Part shown: positions 1 to 11,979 of the stretch, piece by piece | Layout: each line of letters opens with the position of its first letter | Position numbering within the stretch: the first letter of the stretch is position 1 | From: Eupeodes corollae | Lineage: Eukaryota > Arthropoda > Insecta > Diptera > Syrphidae | Assembly (NCBI RefSeq): GCF_945859685.1 | Contig: NC_079148.1 | Location: forward strand, 40,745,946 to 40,809,945 | DNA length: 64,000 bases | Direction of reading: 5' to 3' | Notes under the pieces: model-generated | What the model saw: only the letters and a program-made list of their open reading frames with translations | What the model was told of the DNA's origin: nothing | Database searches by the model: none | Translations under genes and position numbers: made by a program

Positions 1-135
1 ACTAAAATCTACAAAAAAATAACGCAATTTTGGTTAAAATTGTTACGAGTACATAAAGACAAACTTTTAAGCTAGAAAAACCAACAGACGGGATGGGAAG
101 TTATCAGTGTGTATCTAATCATAGCCTTTGTTTTT
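1..135 (-). mobile_element. TTAA-hairpin repeat, copy a (end only)
   Basis: This matches the end of the repeat family seen complete at 49040-50309, in inverse orientation. It carries the block around CAGACGGGATGGGAAG (85-100) followed by TTATCAGTGTG (101-111). The outermost stem-loop and the AGCCT/T-run end can still be traced to about 135 but have diverged. The rest of the copy lies left of the window. Confidence 0.75.
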
Positions 136-3130
136 GGTTTTGAATTCCTCAATAAGACAGAGTGTGGCAAAGCATTCCACATTCACGTAGTAGGGCTAAG
201 GGACGAATCTCTTTATAGTATAATCAGTTAAAACAACGGTTTTAAGAAGGGTGATACCAAAAGCTTTACAATGTTGTTAAAGCGACGTAAATAATGTTTT
301 CAGGAACTTTAATGGGAAGACAGCCCAGTCTCTCTCCATATTGTTTTTGAAAATCATAGAACCTCATTTGTATAGTATACTGAAACATATTTCCTGGTTA
401 GCAACTAAATCCTCAAACTAATGATGTCATTTAGTTTGATTAATTAACAAATTGTCTTCTACCTTGTGACATTTTTTTTATTTTACACCTATTTACCACA
501 ACTTTAATCTTTAATGCTTACCCAAAGGAAGAAAAAAGAACTCTAGATAAAAATAAGTTTAAAACATACGAGTGTAAAATATAAACCTTCAAAGTGAAAA
601 AATTCAAGGGAATAGGAAAATTATACGTGCTCCTTTTTTTGTCGGTAGTAAAGTATTGGAAGGAAAGGTATCAGTACGAACATCAGTAGCATAGGTAATT
701 TAATGGTGCAGTTCATTCAAAGGTATAAAGGTATACTAATGACTACCATCATAACTATGAATAATCCCTTATGCTGGTAAATTAGTTTTTTATGGAAATT
801 AATTACACCACATACTTTAAACATATAACAATAAAGTTAAAGCTTGTAAGGAGTATAGTGACTGTGTGGTTTTTTTAAGTGCGTGTAGAAGGATATACCT
901 TAAAACTTAAACAAATAAAATCAATGATTTTGCGAACTAGTTTATTTTCAAAATTATATCAAACAAATTATTAACATTTTCATACATCTACTCAAAGTGA
1001 AAACATGGACAGTATTTTTTAAAAAAAAATATGAGAATGCATTTAGAACATGTCAAGTAAATACGAGTACATTAGTTAATTTTATTTTGTGCTCTTTATT
1101 GCTTTTTTTTGTAGCCATACATTATTTCAATTCTGTGCGGCAACCATGTGAGTCCTTCTTTTTGTGCAATTTATGTACGTTAACCTGAAAGGACACCATA
1201 CAAAAAATGCCACGTTCGTATATGTACTTTCTCAATTCACAGCTTATTTGTTTGTTATTGTTTGCTAGATCCGCTTGGAGCATGAATTGAATAAAAAAAA
1301 TACAATTCTTTTTGTGATTCATTATTTTATATTGTTTTCTTTTTTTTCTCTTATTTTTGTAAAAAAAAAAATTGAAAAGTCAATGCTTATACAACCTTGG
1401 AAATATAGGTGTATAATGTATATACATAGGTATGTGTTAATATTAATATACATATGTATATTTATTTATTCATGTACTGTATATGTACACTATACACTTC
1501 AATTTGTGTATGGTTTATAAGTGAAAAATATGTTTATTTTGTTTGGTTTTTTAATATTGTGTGTGCTTTTTAAGCGGATTATGAACTAACTTATGGATTC
1601 AACTACAACTCGTTTGAATAATATTGTTTTTTTTTTTTCAATATAATTTTCGTAATGTTTAATAACGATTTTAAATTATTAAATATTTTTCATTTTTGTA
1701 TATCTTGATCTATAAATTTTTATTTTATTTTATAGAGAACACAAAACTTATACCTTTCATCACTCAATTTAATAAAACACATAATGACTTTTGATTAAAT
1801 TGAAGAAACTTTAAAAAATTTGGTGGGTGAAAATGTTGCATTATTCATTTTTATTTATTTAGTTTTAAGTATTACTCGTTATCTTTGTTTGGTTCTTTGA
1901 AATAAGAGGCTGGTCATATTCCTATTTTTATTTATTTAAAAAAAATGTGTCATTGTGGAAAAAATTTTTTTTAAAGACACTATTAGCTTTCAGTTTTTAA
2001 CAAAATTGTTTCCTAATAGATCCTTGCCTAACGAATTTTAGTATATACAACATTAACCTATCAAAGAATTTCCAATAACACTTAAGGCCGCAATAATTAT
2101 CAAAACATATACAAGAACTAAAATGACAAAAAGTGACCCTAAATAATTACCTAGAGAAATTCTTATTTTAGCAATGAGAGGATTGGAGTAAGACCTTCTA
2201 ACAAAGTTTATACACAAAAAGTTTGCCTTTATTTAATTTTGAACAATTAAAAGGACTTTTAACAAAACAAAAGATATATTTGAATATCTACACATTGTAT
2301 TAATAAATTTATCATGACCTTGATAAATAATACATCATCGACTAATTAGTATGAATCATTTATTTAAATTCTTTTAACATCAAAGTAAAATTGTTAAAAC
2401 AAAAAATATATCGAGTGTGCATTACATTTTTAACATTTATAAATTATAAACAGAGGATTGTATGGACACCCTTAAGTATGTGTGTGTTTTTTTTGTTGAC
2501 ATTTTATTGGAGTAATAATTAATCAACAATCGATTGATGATAATCCGATTGAAAAGCCAAAGGCCTGATAATTGCACATAATTAAAACATTTTGTGTTTC
2601 AGTACTTTTTAAGGTTAGAATTATAAATAATAAGCTGGAACTTATTGAATTATACATTAAGGTTGCTTTGGCATAGGCTTCATTGTATTAATTAAGCTTA
2701 ATATGGAGATAAGTGCTTACCATTAAGTTAAAAAATGATTTTTGGCAAGTAACGGCAGCGGGTGGGTGCCTCGAAAAAATGTCACCCAAGTGGTCAAATT
2801 TTGGACTACAGCTTTCAGCAATTAGGTCGTACTATAGCAATAACCCTCCGAATATTAAATATTAAATTTTATGATTCTTATTTGCGTAACCCAACAAAAA
2901 TAGAATAGCAATGTTAAATCTAGAAGGCCACAGCATGGTTGCTCGAATTATCGACTCTGCTGGGCAATTCTGTAGAACCAATGTTGTTCTGTAGAACCAA
3001 TGTACGACACTACAAAAGTTTCGTCGGGACTCGTCTCGTGGCCAGCCCTGCTGAGCATAAATCAAGTGACAGCTTTCAAAAACACTAACTCCGAAAAAAG
3101 TTTTGCCAAAAGCCTATTTTATAAACATAG
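136..3130. other. Unique A+T-rich DNA, no gene seen
   Basis: I see only short chance reading frames, homopolymer A and T runs (for example near 1627-1640) and TA-rich stretches near 1410-1490. A slightly less A+T-rich patch at about 2740-3070 gives no recognisable protein on either strand. Confidence 0.5.
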
Positions 3131-3196
3131 ACAATTGCGACAGGTGACAAGTGACAATTTGTTAATTTACAACTTGAGAGTTGTCGCAATTTGTTC
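3131..3196. repeat. Imperfect inverted repeat
   Basis: ACAATTGCGACA near 3131-3143 pairs with TGTCGCAATTTGT near 3182-3194. Weaker pairing continues inward (CAAGT with ACTTG), giving a roughly 65-nt imperfect hairpin. The surroundings to about 3480 are rich in GACAATT-like words, so this may be a decayed foldback or MITE-like remnant. Confidence 0.4.
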
Positions 3197-4341
3197 AATA
3201 AACAATTTTACAATTTTGTCAAATTGTAGGAAAATATCTGAAAGTTGTCATCTTTTCGTTTAATAAAGAAATTTTCATGACAGTAAATTGTCAATTATTT
3301 TCCACAAATACCATATATTTATATATATATTTATTTGACAACTACGACAGGAAATTACGGTCAAGTGTCAGTAGCAAAAATACTCCATTTACCAATATCG
3401 GAATCTTTCATGCGTTTCACTCGCCCAAGCCCGTTTGTTTAGATTGTTGTATTTGTAATTTTGACAATTAGTCCATGGGCTAGCGGCACTTTGCAAAGTA
3501 AAAACAAAATGGGGAGGTTAATATGTTTTTTTTTCAGGTTTTTCTTTTCACTTTTTTCGATGAAAAAGTCAGTTTTAAGCTTTAATTTTGATCCATAACA
3601 TTCTTGATTGATGGATGCATACATGTTCTTGCTATAAACAAAACTTTGCATTAAAGGAACACCAATGTTTTAAAAAACTAATCAGAACGATTATAGCGAT
3701 CCTGTTGAATAAATTCAGAACAAATAAATTGAAAATTTTGACATACATATATCAAAAAATGAAAACGTGAAAAAATCGTTCTAAATTCAATTCATTCAAT
3801 AGATCAAATAATCGACACTAATGTTTATTGTTGACGTAAAGAAGTTTTTTGTAGTGAATTCCCACAGTTTAACTCAAAATATAATTTTCATTGATTCCGT
3901 AAAAAGGTTTAGTTACCAAAGTTCAAGTTAACTTATAATTGTTTAAAGGGTATGTTTAATAAAAGTGCTGCTAATAATAACAAAATTAATGAGTTACGTA
4001 TATATACAAAATACTTTACACAAAGCAACTTATTTTTAAAACATGGTTACCTCAAATGTGTATTTCAAAATCCAACTACAAACAAAATTCTAACTCTAAC
4101 ATAGTCCCTCAAAAAGAAATTTTCAGGAATATTCCTGCAACAAACAAAACTAAAATTTGGTCTTGCAATTATCGAACTGCTTAAATGATGTAAATACTAA
4201 TTTAATTGAGGAATCTAAACTAGCTTAAGTTGGCAATAGAACTTCACAAGTATGCTTCTCGTAGCATTGTCTGTACAAAGAAATACGGAGGCATCTCCCT
4301 ATTGTTTTCACCTGAACTTCAAACGTCGCCAACAAAATGCT
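3197..4341. other. Unique A+T-rich DNA
   Basis: No gene is supported. There is a TA-rich tract at about 3310-3335 and otherwise low-complexity A+T-rich sequence up to the target-site duplication of the SINE. Confidence 0.5.
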
Positions 4342-4353
4342 CTAAGCCAACTA

Positions 4354-4660
4354 TAAATAAAATAAATTGGGTGGCGCAACAGTCCATTAAGAACCAGGGC
4401 CTAGTGACTTACAACTCTCAACCATTCCTGTGTGCGAGTAATGTTGTCAGGAATGGAGGGGACCTACAGTTTATATGCCGATTCCGAACGGCTAATTTTG
4501 AGAAAGCACTTTTTCATGACAAGAGTTACTCTCGGAGAATTTGTCAATTCCTCGCAAGAGGCAGTACCCGTGAAAAGACTTAAGATGGCATAGGCAGGGA
4601 TCGAACCCAAGACCTCTGGCATGACAGTCCAACGCACTAACCATCATGCCACGGGTACCA
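4354..4660 (-). mobile_element. tRNA-derived SINE, copy 1 (full length)
   Basis: Read on the minus strand, this 307-bp unit begins near 4660 with a tRNA-like head. It has an A-box-like TGGCATGATGGTTAG and a B box GGTTCGATCCC, with GTC at the anticodon position, so the head resembles tRNA-Asp. A non-tRNA body follows. The 3' part contains GGACTGTTGCGCCACC and an ATTT-rich tail near 4354. A 12-bp direct repeat, CTAAGCCAACTA, flanks it at 4342-4353 and 4661-4672, which fits target-primed insertion. A second copy at 16530-16837 is almost the same length and sequence. Confidence 0.88.
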
Positions 4661-4672
4661 CTAAGCCAACTA

Positions 4673-5030
4673 CACCTGAAAAAATTGTCTGTTTTGTCGT
4701 TTTACAAAGTATCGTGTTACACTTTTGTCCATTTCCAATTATACTTAACCAGTTGCAGCTCAAATTGCGTTCGAAAATAATTTAAGTAAATAAAAACCAG
4801 CACTAATAAATCGTTAAATATGTATTTTGGCAATCTTATTTTATATACATTAACAACATTTATTTGGATTGAAATTAAAAAGCTATACAAATCCTCCAAT
4901 TTAAGACCATGTCAGCACTTCAGATTCTGTTGGTTAGGATTGTTTAGTTTTGGAACGAGCCCTTAAAACATTCAAAATAAAGCATTTAGATGTGCCTGCA
5001 GACTATAAGGAAGCATTTTCATGGGCCGAA
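4673..5030. other. Unique A+T-rich DNA
   Basis: Spacer between the SINE and the small hairpin. No gene or repeat recognised. Confidence 0.45.
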
Positions 5031-5094
5031 ACACTAAATGTGAGAATGTGTTTGGTTTTTCATCATTTCACACACACTTTCTCACATTTAGTGC
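5031..5094. repeat. Short, nearly perfect hairpin (about 64 nt)
   Basis: CACTAAATGTGAGAATGTGT at 5032-5051 is the reverse complement, with one mismatch, of the arm ending at 5093. The stem is about 20 bp and the loop about 21 nt. The size and pairing resemble a miRNA precursor. It could equally be a tiny palindromic mobile-element remnant. No flanking target duplication is obvious. Confidence 0.5.
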
Positions 5095-5733
5095 GTACTT
5101 AGCTTGTAGGCAAACCGAAATGTCAGTCTGAGATTCCGATCTTGGTAATGGAGTATTTTTGGTCAATAGTGAAAAGAACCACAATGATAAAACAAAAGTA
5201 ATGACGATTCTCAGTTAAGTCTCCGTTGAATTCGTCACCTATGCCCTCGGAATTTTAAACAAAGAATAAATATTGAATACCAATCGGTGGATGTTGTTTA
5301 TTTAAAACTCTCAATATGTATTTTGTTGTTAGCAATAAACTTTTTTAATGATTAAGCACGAATTTGCAAACTGTGACTTTTAAAAATTAAAGAGTAGGTA
5401 CCAGCGAAAAAATTAGTCGAGATACAATGAAAATTGAAAGAAAATGCAAAGCTTATAACACTTCAAAGACTATACAATAAAATTGTTAAGACAAATTTGA
5501 CAGTAAAAATTGAAAAAATTGTCACGACAAATGTGTCAATATCAACATATTTGTTAGATATGTAAGTGTAATGAATTAGTCGAATTTTTACTCGTCAATT
5601 TTTATGAAAAAAAAAAAAACAGAATAAAACACATCAATTTTCAATTTGATTGTTTTTTTTCAAGATATTGGGGTCAAGAAACAATTTTCATATTTTTTAA
5701 CAATATCTTTTTTTGAACTCATAATATTCAAGT
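5095..5733. other. Unique A+T-rich DNA
   Basis: No gene recognised. The 3' part (about 5500-5720) has A- and T-runs and weak resemblance to the internal units of the repeat that follows. Confidence 0.4.
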
Positions 5734-7297
5734 AAAAAAAAAGAGGCTGGGATGCGACCCACACTGATAACTTCCCATCCCGTCTGTCAATTTGTCTTGC
5801 TTATAAGTTTGTCTATATGTACTCGTATCAATTTTTACCAAATTTGCGTACTATTTTTTGTAGATTTTATTTTTTATGAAAAAACGGACTGTTGGATTTT
5901 TATATAATAACTACTGAATATCGAAAACAATATTTTCTGTGAAATAAAATAAGTTTGAAACCAATATTTTTAATTTTTGAAAAGCTATTTGAGTCGAAAA
6001 TCAATTTTTAATAAATTTTATACATTTTATTTTTTGTAAGAACCTGTCAATTCGATTTTTCTCAAAATTTTAACGAATGTTTAAAACAATATTTTTTATT
6101 AGATAAAATTAGTTTTAAGCCAATATTTAAAATTTTTGTAAAGTTATTTGAGTCGAAAATCAATTTTTACCAACTTTTAATATTGTTTTTATTAGAGTTT
6201 TATTTTTTGTAAAAAAAACTGTCAATTCGATTTTTTTCAAAATTTTATGAAGTGTTAAAAACAATATTTCTTATAAAATAAAATTTGAAGCCAATATTTC
6301 AAATTTTTGAAAAGATATTTGAGTCAAAAATCAATTTTTATAAACTTTTGTTAAATTTTCCTTAGGTTTTTAATTTTTTCTACAAAAACTGTCAATTCGA
6401 TTTTTTTCAAAATTGTACTGAATGTTAACAACAATATTTTTTGAAAGATAAAAGTAGTTTAAGGCCAATATCTACAATTTTTGAAAAGATATTTGAGTTG
6501 AAAATAATTTTTAACAACTTCTCTTAATTTTTTTTCGGTTTTAATAAAAAAAAAAACTGTCAATACGATTTTTCTCTACGTCTTTCAGAATGTTGAAAAC
6601 TATATTTCTTATAAGATAAAATAAGTTTGAAGCCTAAGTTTAAAGTTTTTGAAAAGATATTTGAATCGATATTCAATGTTTACCAACTTTGAGTAATGTT
6701 TTTTTTTTAGATTTTTATTTTTTATAAAAAAAGCTGTCAATTTGATTTTTCTCAAAATCTTATCAGATGTCAAAAACATTATTTTTCGTTGCAATTGTTT
6801 TATAGATGAAATCATATTTTAGTCGTAAAATTTTGGAGGTGACGTTAAATGTATTTTTTTAAAAAATATATTTCTTTGATATCACGGTACAAAATCTTTT
6901 ATAAAATTTTATTCAAGTCTCTAGCGTTTTTGGTTAGTAAGATATTTAGGGTTAATCAAAATGTTCACCTTTTTTTTCAAACTGCTATGGTAAAAAAACC
7001 ACATGCGCAATTTTCTTAAGAACACTTTCTGCATTTTTCTGCCTTATTATCTGTTTAACAAAATGTATTTGAAATCGATATCTCTTCTCGTTCTTGAGCT
7101 ATGGACGACGAAAAAGCGTCGCGAACGGACATACGGACATACGAACGTACGTACACACGCACGCACAGACATCTTTCTAAAAATCTTTTATTTCGACTCT
7201 AGGGACTTTGAAACGTCAAGGGACCTTGAAACGTCAAGAAATGTCAAAATTTTCAATTTGAAAAATCGGACCCATTACAATAACTTCCTTTGGGAAG
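5734..7297 (+). mobile_element. TTAA-hairpin repeat, copy b (longest)
   Basis: The left end has the A-run, GAGGCTGGGATG and the stem-loop GGGATG...CATCCC. The right end has the hairpin TAACTTCC-TTTG-GGAAGTTA. It is flanked on the right by TTAA (7298-7301); the left flank has drifted to GTAAAA. The middle is a degenerate tandem array of ~170-bp units. The last ~300 bp is the most conserved block of the family and includes an 8-bp microsatellite of the ACGGACAT/ACGAACGT type at about 7123-7165. An open frame at 7003-7416 runs through this block, but it is absent or broken in other copies, so I do not call it a gene. Confidence 0.85.
5887..6740 (+). repeat. Internal array of ~170-bp units
   Basis: The phrase CTGTCAATTCGATTTTT recurs at about 6044, 6219, 6389, 6557 and 6734, with a more diverged start near 5887. 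Spacings are about 157, 175, 170, 168 and 177 bp. Between the phrases, GATATTTGAGTCGAAAATCAA and ATAAGTTTGAAGCCAATATTT-like blocks recur in the same order. So the element carries a satellite-like array inside it. Confidence 0.8.
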
Positions 7298-7301
7298 TTA
7301 A

Positions 7302-10254
7302 AAATATTCCATATGATTTTTTGTATCAAAATATTTGTTTGTATTCTAATATTTTTCTTAAAATTCTGATAATTATATTTTTTAAAATATTTATTTTTAG
7401 TTTTTCGATTTGTTAAACATATACCAAATCTTTTTTTTTAATTCATACCTGTTTTGAATAATATTATTTTGTGTTGAAGAAAATTGTGCAATTTAAAAAA
7501 AGTCATTGAATTTTTTTGAAAGCTTATTTAAACTTAACCCTAAACTTTGCTAGATCTTGAGATATATAGGACTTAAAGAAGCATTTCAAGCGTAATAATT
7601 AACCTATAAATATGTACGTACACAAAAATATTTCCCTAAAATTATGCATTTAGATTTCAAGTACCTACCCTAGAACGTAGAGAATCATAAAAAATGGATT
7701 TGCAATGGGAATTTAAAAGAATTTAGTATTTGTTAAAAATATATACTTACAGTACGTACTAAATAATGAAAAATTAGTGAAATAAATGTAGTTACCAACG
7801 AGACATAATACTAAACATTTAAATATTCACTGAATTGTACCAAAAAGTGTTGCATGCATAAGGATAGCAGTTCTAAAATCTACACTAAGTAAGACCTAAA
7901 ATTCTTACTACATCTCTAAGGCCTATGAACAACATATCATCATAGTAAAACTCAAAATCTAAATTAGTTGATTATGACGTACAAAAGCTTGTACGACACT
8001 AAATTTAAATAATAAACTCCATTAAATTTGTTCATTCAAACTGACAGATGACTTTATTACATTATATTCATTTCCTTTTTTTTTGTTTTGATAAAGGTAC
8101 CTAATGGATATTTTTTTGCTTTAATATAAAAAATATTTAGTTACCAAAGTAGGTACCAACCCATAAAGATATTAAATATCTGATGTCAAAGGTAAAAACC
8201 CCTCTCTTTCGTTTTCTTCATCTATTAACAACAACCATCACAAATTTCATGAAAAAAATAATGAAACAATGAATTTTTTTCTCTCCTCATTTATATATAT
8301 AGTTAGTCATAATAAAATGTCAACAAGGAATATAAAGAAAAAAAAAGCTTAGATTACAAAGTACCTCTACCTCTACCTCCTTCCAATTTACCTAACGCCA
8401 GCCATATACAACTAAATTAGAAGAACTTCGTCAAAGTAAACAAAACCAATATAAAAGCAACAAGAAGAGTAAGAAAAAGCAAAGCAAGTTACAAAAAAAA
8501 ATAAGCCCCAATGAAAACACAAACAAGTCCCTTTTTGACTTTATTGGATTTACCTATTTTCGTCACCGGAAATAAGTCGCAAACATGAACTTTACTACCA
8601 AAAGAATATACAAATAAGTATGAACAAAAAAAAAAACATGGTTAAAAAGAAAAATCAAAAAAAAAGAAAAACACCAAATAAAAATCACCCAGACAAATTT
8701 ATGTCCTTTAAGTTTCGATTCAAATTCTCAATTCACTCCAGGGGTTTGTCGTTCATTTTTTTCTTTTCTTTTTTTCTCTCCCCTTTAAGTTAACGTATAC
8801 AAGAAAAACACTCAAAATACAACAACAACAACAACAAAAATCTGATAAACTTTAAGGCAAGGATCCAAGGTTCACCAGATAATAGATCTAGAGCAAAGTA
8901 ATCCGATAAAGATTTAAAAATTACATAAAACAAGCTCGGCGCTCGGTGCTTTTATTCACTCCATAGTGTCGTAAATTCCCTTTTTCTTTTTCTTCCCACT
9001 GCCGCTGCTGCTGGTCTGTACAGAGGATAGGTATCGACAAAAGAAACAGAAGAAAAAGTAACAAAACCATAGATACTTAATAATTGTTCAAACCAGTATC
9101 TCGTTTTAATTAAACAAGAAACCCTTATTGGTATCTATACTCGTAAATCGGGAATTTAATTGCATTTCGATAGCCCTGTAGAAAGATGAGAGATCCCTTT
9201 TTTTCGGCTGCATTTTTTATGTATCTACATCTCCGTATCCGTATCCGGTCCTTCAATATTAATATTTATACTTTTTAATGATTGCACTCAGAAGCAAAAG
9301 CAGAAACTCCTCATACACTGTTCCATATGGTTGAGGAGGACCGTACAAATATAAGTATATTATTTCCCATCCCACGCCCATGCTCAAGCCCAGGCCCACC
9401 AAACAGCAGAGAAAGGTAACACAAAATGTATCTTATTCTATAGAAAATGGATATTCCTAGTTGAGAATGTTTGCAATCTGACGCAGAATACAAATTCGGT
9501 TTAGAAGCTTTTTCATTTTTAGACAGACAATCATTGAAGTAATTAGAGGAGACAGGCTAGAAAATCCAATGAACTTCAATTCCCAGATTCCCTTCCTATT
9601 CCTACCTTCGCCCAACCATCAAAACAAAGTTTTGGAAAAATAAAAGTTATCACGATTCTGTGAGCCTTTTTGTGCTGTGTGCTTGTGCTGTGCAACCCCA
9701 ACCATCTGCACAAAAAAACTCTCTCTCCGTATGGAAAGGTCCTGTCGTTTTTTTTTTTATTAATTACTCATAGGAACAGAGACATAGAGATGTATAGTCG
9801 TACGTATAAAGTCCTTGGTTGTTGCCGCTGTTGTTTGGATTAAGGACAAAAACAGTTTTTCACCATTTCACCTGTTGCTAAATGTGTGATTGATAGTGCG
9901 GGATGACAAAGGCTGGCGTAGCAGATTTCGTTATCCTGTATATCTTGCTGGTGAAACGGCACGTTATCCGTACCCTATCCCCCACAGTGATGTGAGCGAG
10001 TGTGTGATTTTTTCCACCAAGTAAAATATATTTTTTTTTTGGTTCTTCTTCATTCACTTCAAACCGCACAAGTTGGGAATCACTCCTCTTTTTTTCGACA
10101 CAAATAATTTAATTTTTGGAAAATGAAAATTCTCTGATGAAACCAATTTTAATTTTTTGCAAGGTTAACTATTCTATATAATTTATCAGGAATTATGAAC
10201 ATTAATTTCTTAATTTTAAGGTATACATTTTAAATGCACAAAATGCACGCACTG
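7302..10254. other. Largely unique DNA, no gene assigned
   Basis: A+T-rich up to about 8350, then more complex sequence with a (CAA)n tract at 8820-8837, purine-rich stretches and CTG-rich words near 9000. This texture resembles regulatory or untranslated DNA of a fly gene. I found no protein I could recognise. Reading frames of about 60 codons here (for example on the minus strand at 9311-9493 and 9878-10069) show no known domain. Confidence 0.4.
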
Positions 10255-10584
10255 TACGGCGCGACGACGAGTACGGTGCTACGACGGGAACAACCACAAA
10301 TCACGCTAACGAACGATGGGACGACGACAACGACAATGACAGGATGATGAATAACGAACCTCAGGGTTGATGCGTAGCGTATTCCAAGTATACAGGTAGT
10401 AACCAGGTACAGCACTATATTCTAGCAATAAATTTGCAAAAAAATGCACTCTAGCTACATATAAAAACTCAAAGTTAACAACAACTCATAAAAGCAAACA
10501 AAAATTCCCGAAAGAACGCACTATCGGTCCGCTGCGCTGCACTGGCTCTCCGCCCAAGTAACGTTCGTTATGAACTGAAACTGA
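10255..10584 (-). promoter_or_regulatory. Candidate TATA-less promoter and leader
   Basis: On the minus strand two initiator words TCAGTT lie in tandem at 10584-10579 and 10578-10573, followed by AACGAACGTTACTTGGGCGG. No TATA box lies about 30 bp upstream. The next ~330 bp (descending) is unusually G+C-rich for the window and free of repeats. It has CGTCGT/ACGACG words and resembles a fly 5' untranslated leader. I found no start codon with a convincing protein and no strong splice donor, so the gene it would serve is unknown. Confidence 0.3.
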
Positions 10585-11979
10585 TAAAGATTTCCCATTT
10601 GAACGCACATTAAACCAACCATCAACCAACCAAACCAACCCCAACCTTACTCAACCCAAGCCCATACTGTACCGACCAACCAACCAACCCTACAAATACC
10701 ACCCAGTATACCCATCATGATAAGCTGCCATATTCCCGACAAACAAGGGAAAGGGGATTGGAAAAAATGCTCGCACTAGAAGCAACAAATATCAGAATCA
10801 GACATAAGAAGAAAGGTGGTGGTATACGAACGGGGCCCTTTCCCATCAGACATCCCCCAAGCACCCCCATCACCATACCTTGGGATCATAAATAACATAC
10901 GACTGTGACTGGCTGTAAATATGTAGGTTCTATAGGTAAACTTGAATCCTGAATTCGCCCCGTATTTCCAGCTGATATTTTCCAGAATTTCCAGGCGGGT
11001 TTATAAAAAGGTTTGCATTTTTGAGATTGTCCACAATGTGAGATAAGGGTTCACAGGAATCACTAGTTGAGCTGAAAAAGCACATGAACCATGTCTAACT
11101 AAGTGAGTTCTGAAATGCATTTATAGGGGAGGAAGTGGAGACGTGCATAACATATAGTGTTTTGGCAAATTGGTTGCATCGAGTATCAAACCCATTGGGA
11201 TTTCTGAGATCCTTGCAGCGTTCATAAATTTTAAAATATGAATATGAAGTTTCTCAAGTTCCTGATATGAAAATTTTACTATTTCAAGCTTCTTTCTGAA
11301 AAATTTATTCCTGAGATGGTATCCCATCAGCTTGTGTTACATTGCGATGAAAAATTGAATTTTTTACGTGTTTATCTTCAGGCAAGAATGTAACGAATCC
11401 TTAAAGAGATGTAAGTATTCTATTCTTGTCTTGAAAACGTGTCACTTTACCTTTATCCGTTTCGATTAAAATAAGTCTCTTTACTTCTTCAGAACTAACA
11501 GACAGCACAGACACATCAATATAGACATTTTCAAGGCCTTTAAAAATCTAGGTTTTGAAGTTTCCTCTCGATTGTAAAATAAACTTATTTGTATCTGTAC
11601 ATTGGTCTCTGGACTAGCGTTTGATCTTAGAATTGATTGAAATTGCTATAGTCGTCAGAAGGACTATGGAAGCTTAACCATGACAGGATTGTTATGTTTT
11701 GAGGCAATTGGAATATGACAGCAACTGGTTTGATTTCCTTTGGCCGAACGGATATCAGAAGTGGTTGTGATGTGGTACAAAGCTGTAAACATCAATTTGA
11801 AATAAAAACAAAAATATGGATTAGATGTTTCGAGAGAATCATCTTATATAAAGCTTCTTAAATAATGCAAAGTACACAAGTCAAAAGAAAAACTGAAAAT
11901 GTTTTAGCTCTTTTAAGTTTATTTTGGGATTTGTAGCTTTTGTTTTGATGATAGTAAAAATACCACTCCAATTTTTTAA
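10585..11979. other. Unique DNA with CCAA-rich tract
   Basis: Contains an AACCAACC-type simple tract at about 10617-10690 and otherwise mixed sequence of moderate complexity. No gene is supported on either strand. Confidence 0.4.

Noticed and set aside
4590..4660. Possible tRNA gene (B box and GTC anticodon position)
   Set aside because: The same sequence recurs as the head of a dispersed 307-bp unit with target duplications, so it is a SINE head; the stems are too degraded for a functional tRNA.
5887..6740. CRISPR-like regular spacing
   Set aside because: The units are about 170 bp, degenerate along their whole length and eukaryotic; there are no short exact repeats with unique spacers.
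7003..7416. 137-codon open frame in TTAA-hairpin copy b
   Set aside because: It runs through the repeat's conserved end block. The same frame is shorter or broken in copies c, e, f, h and i, so I treat it as repeat sequence, not a gene.
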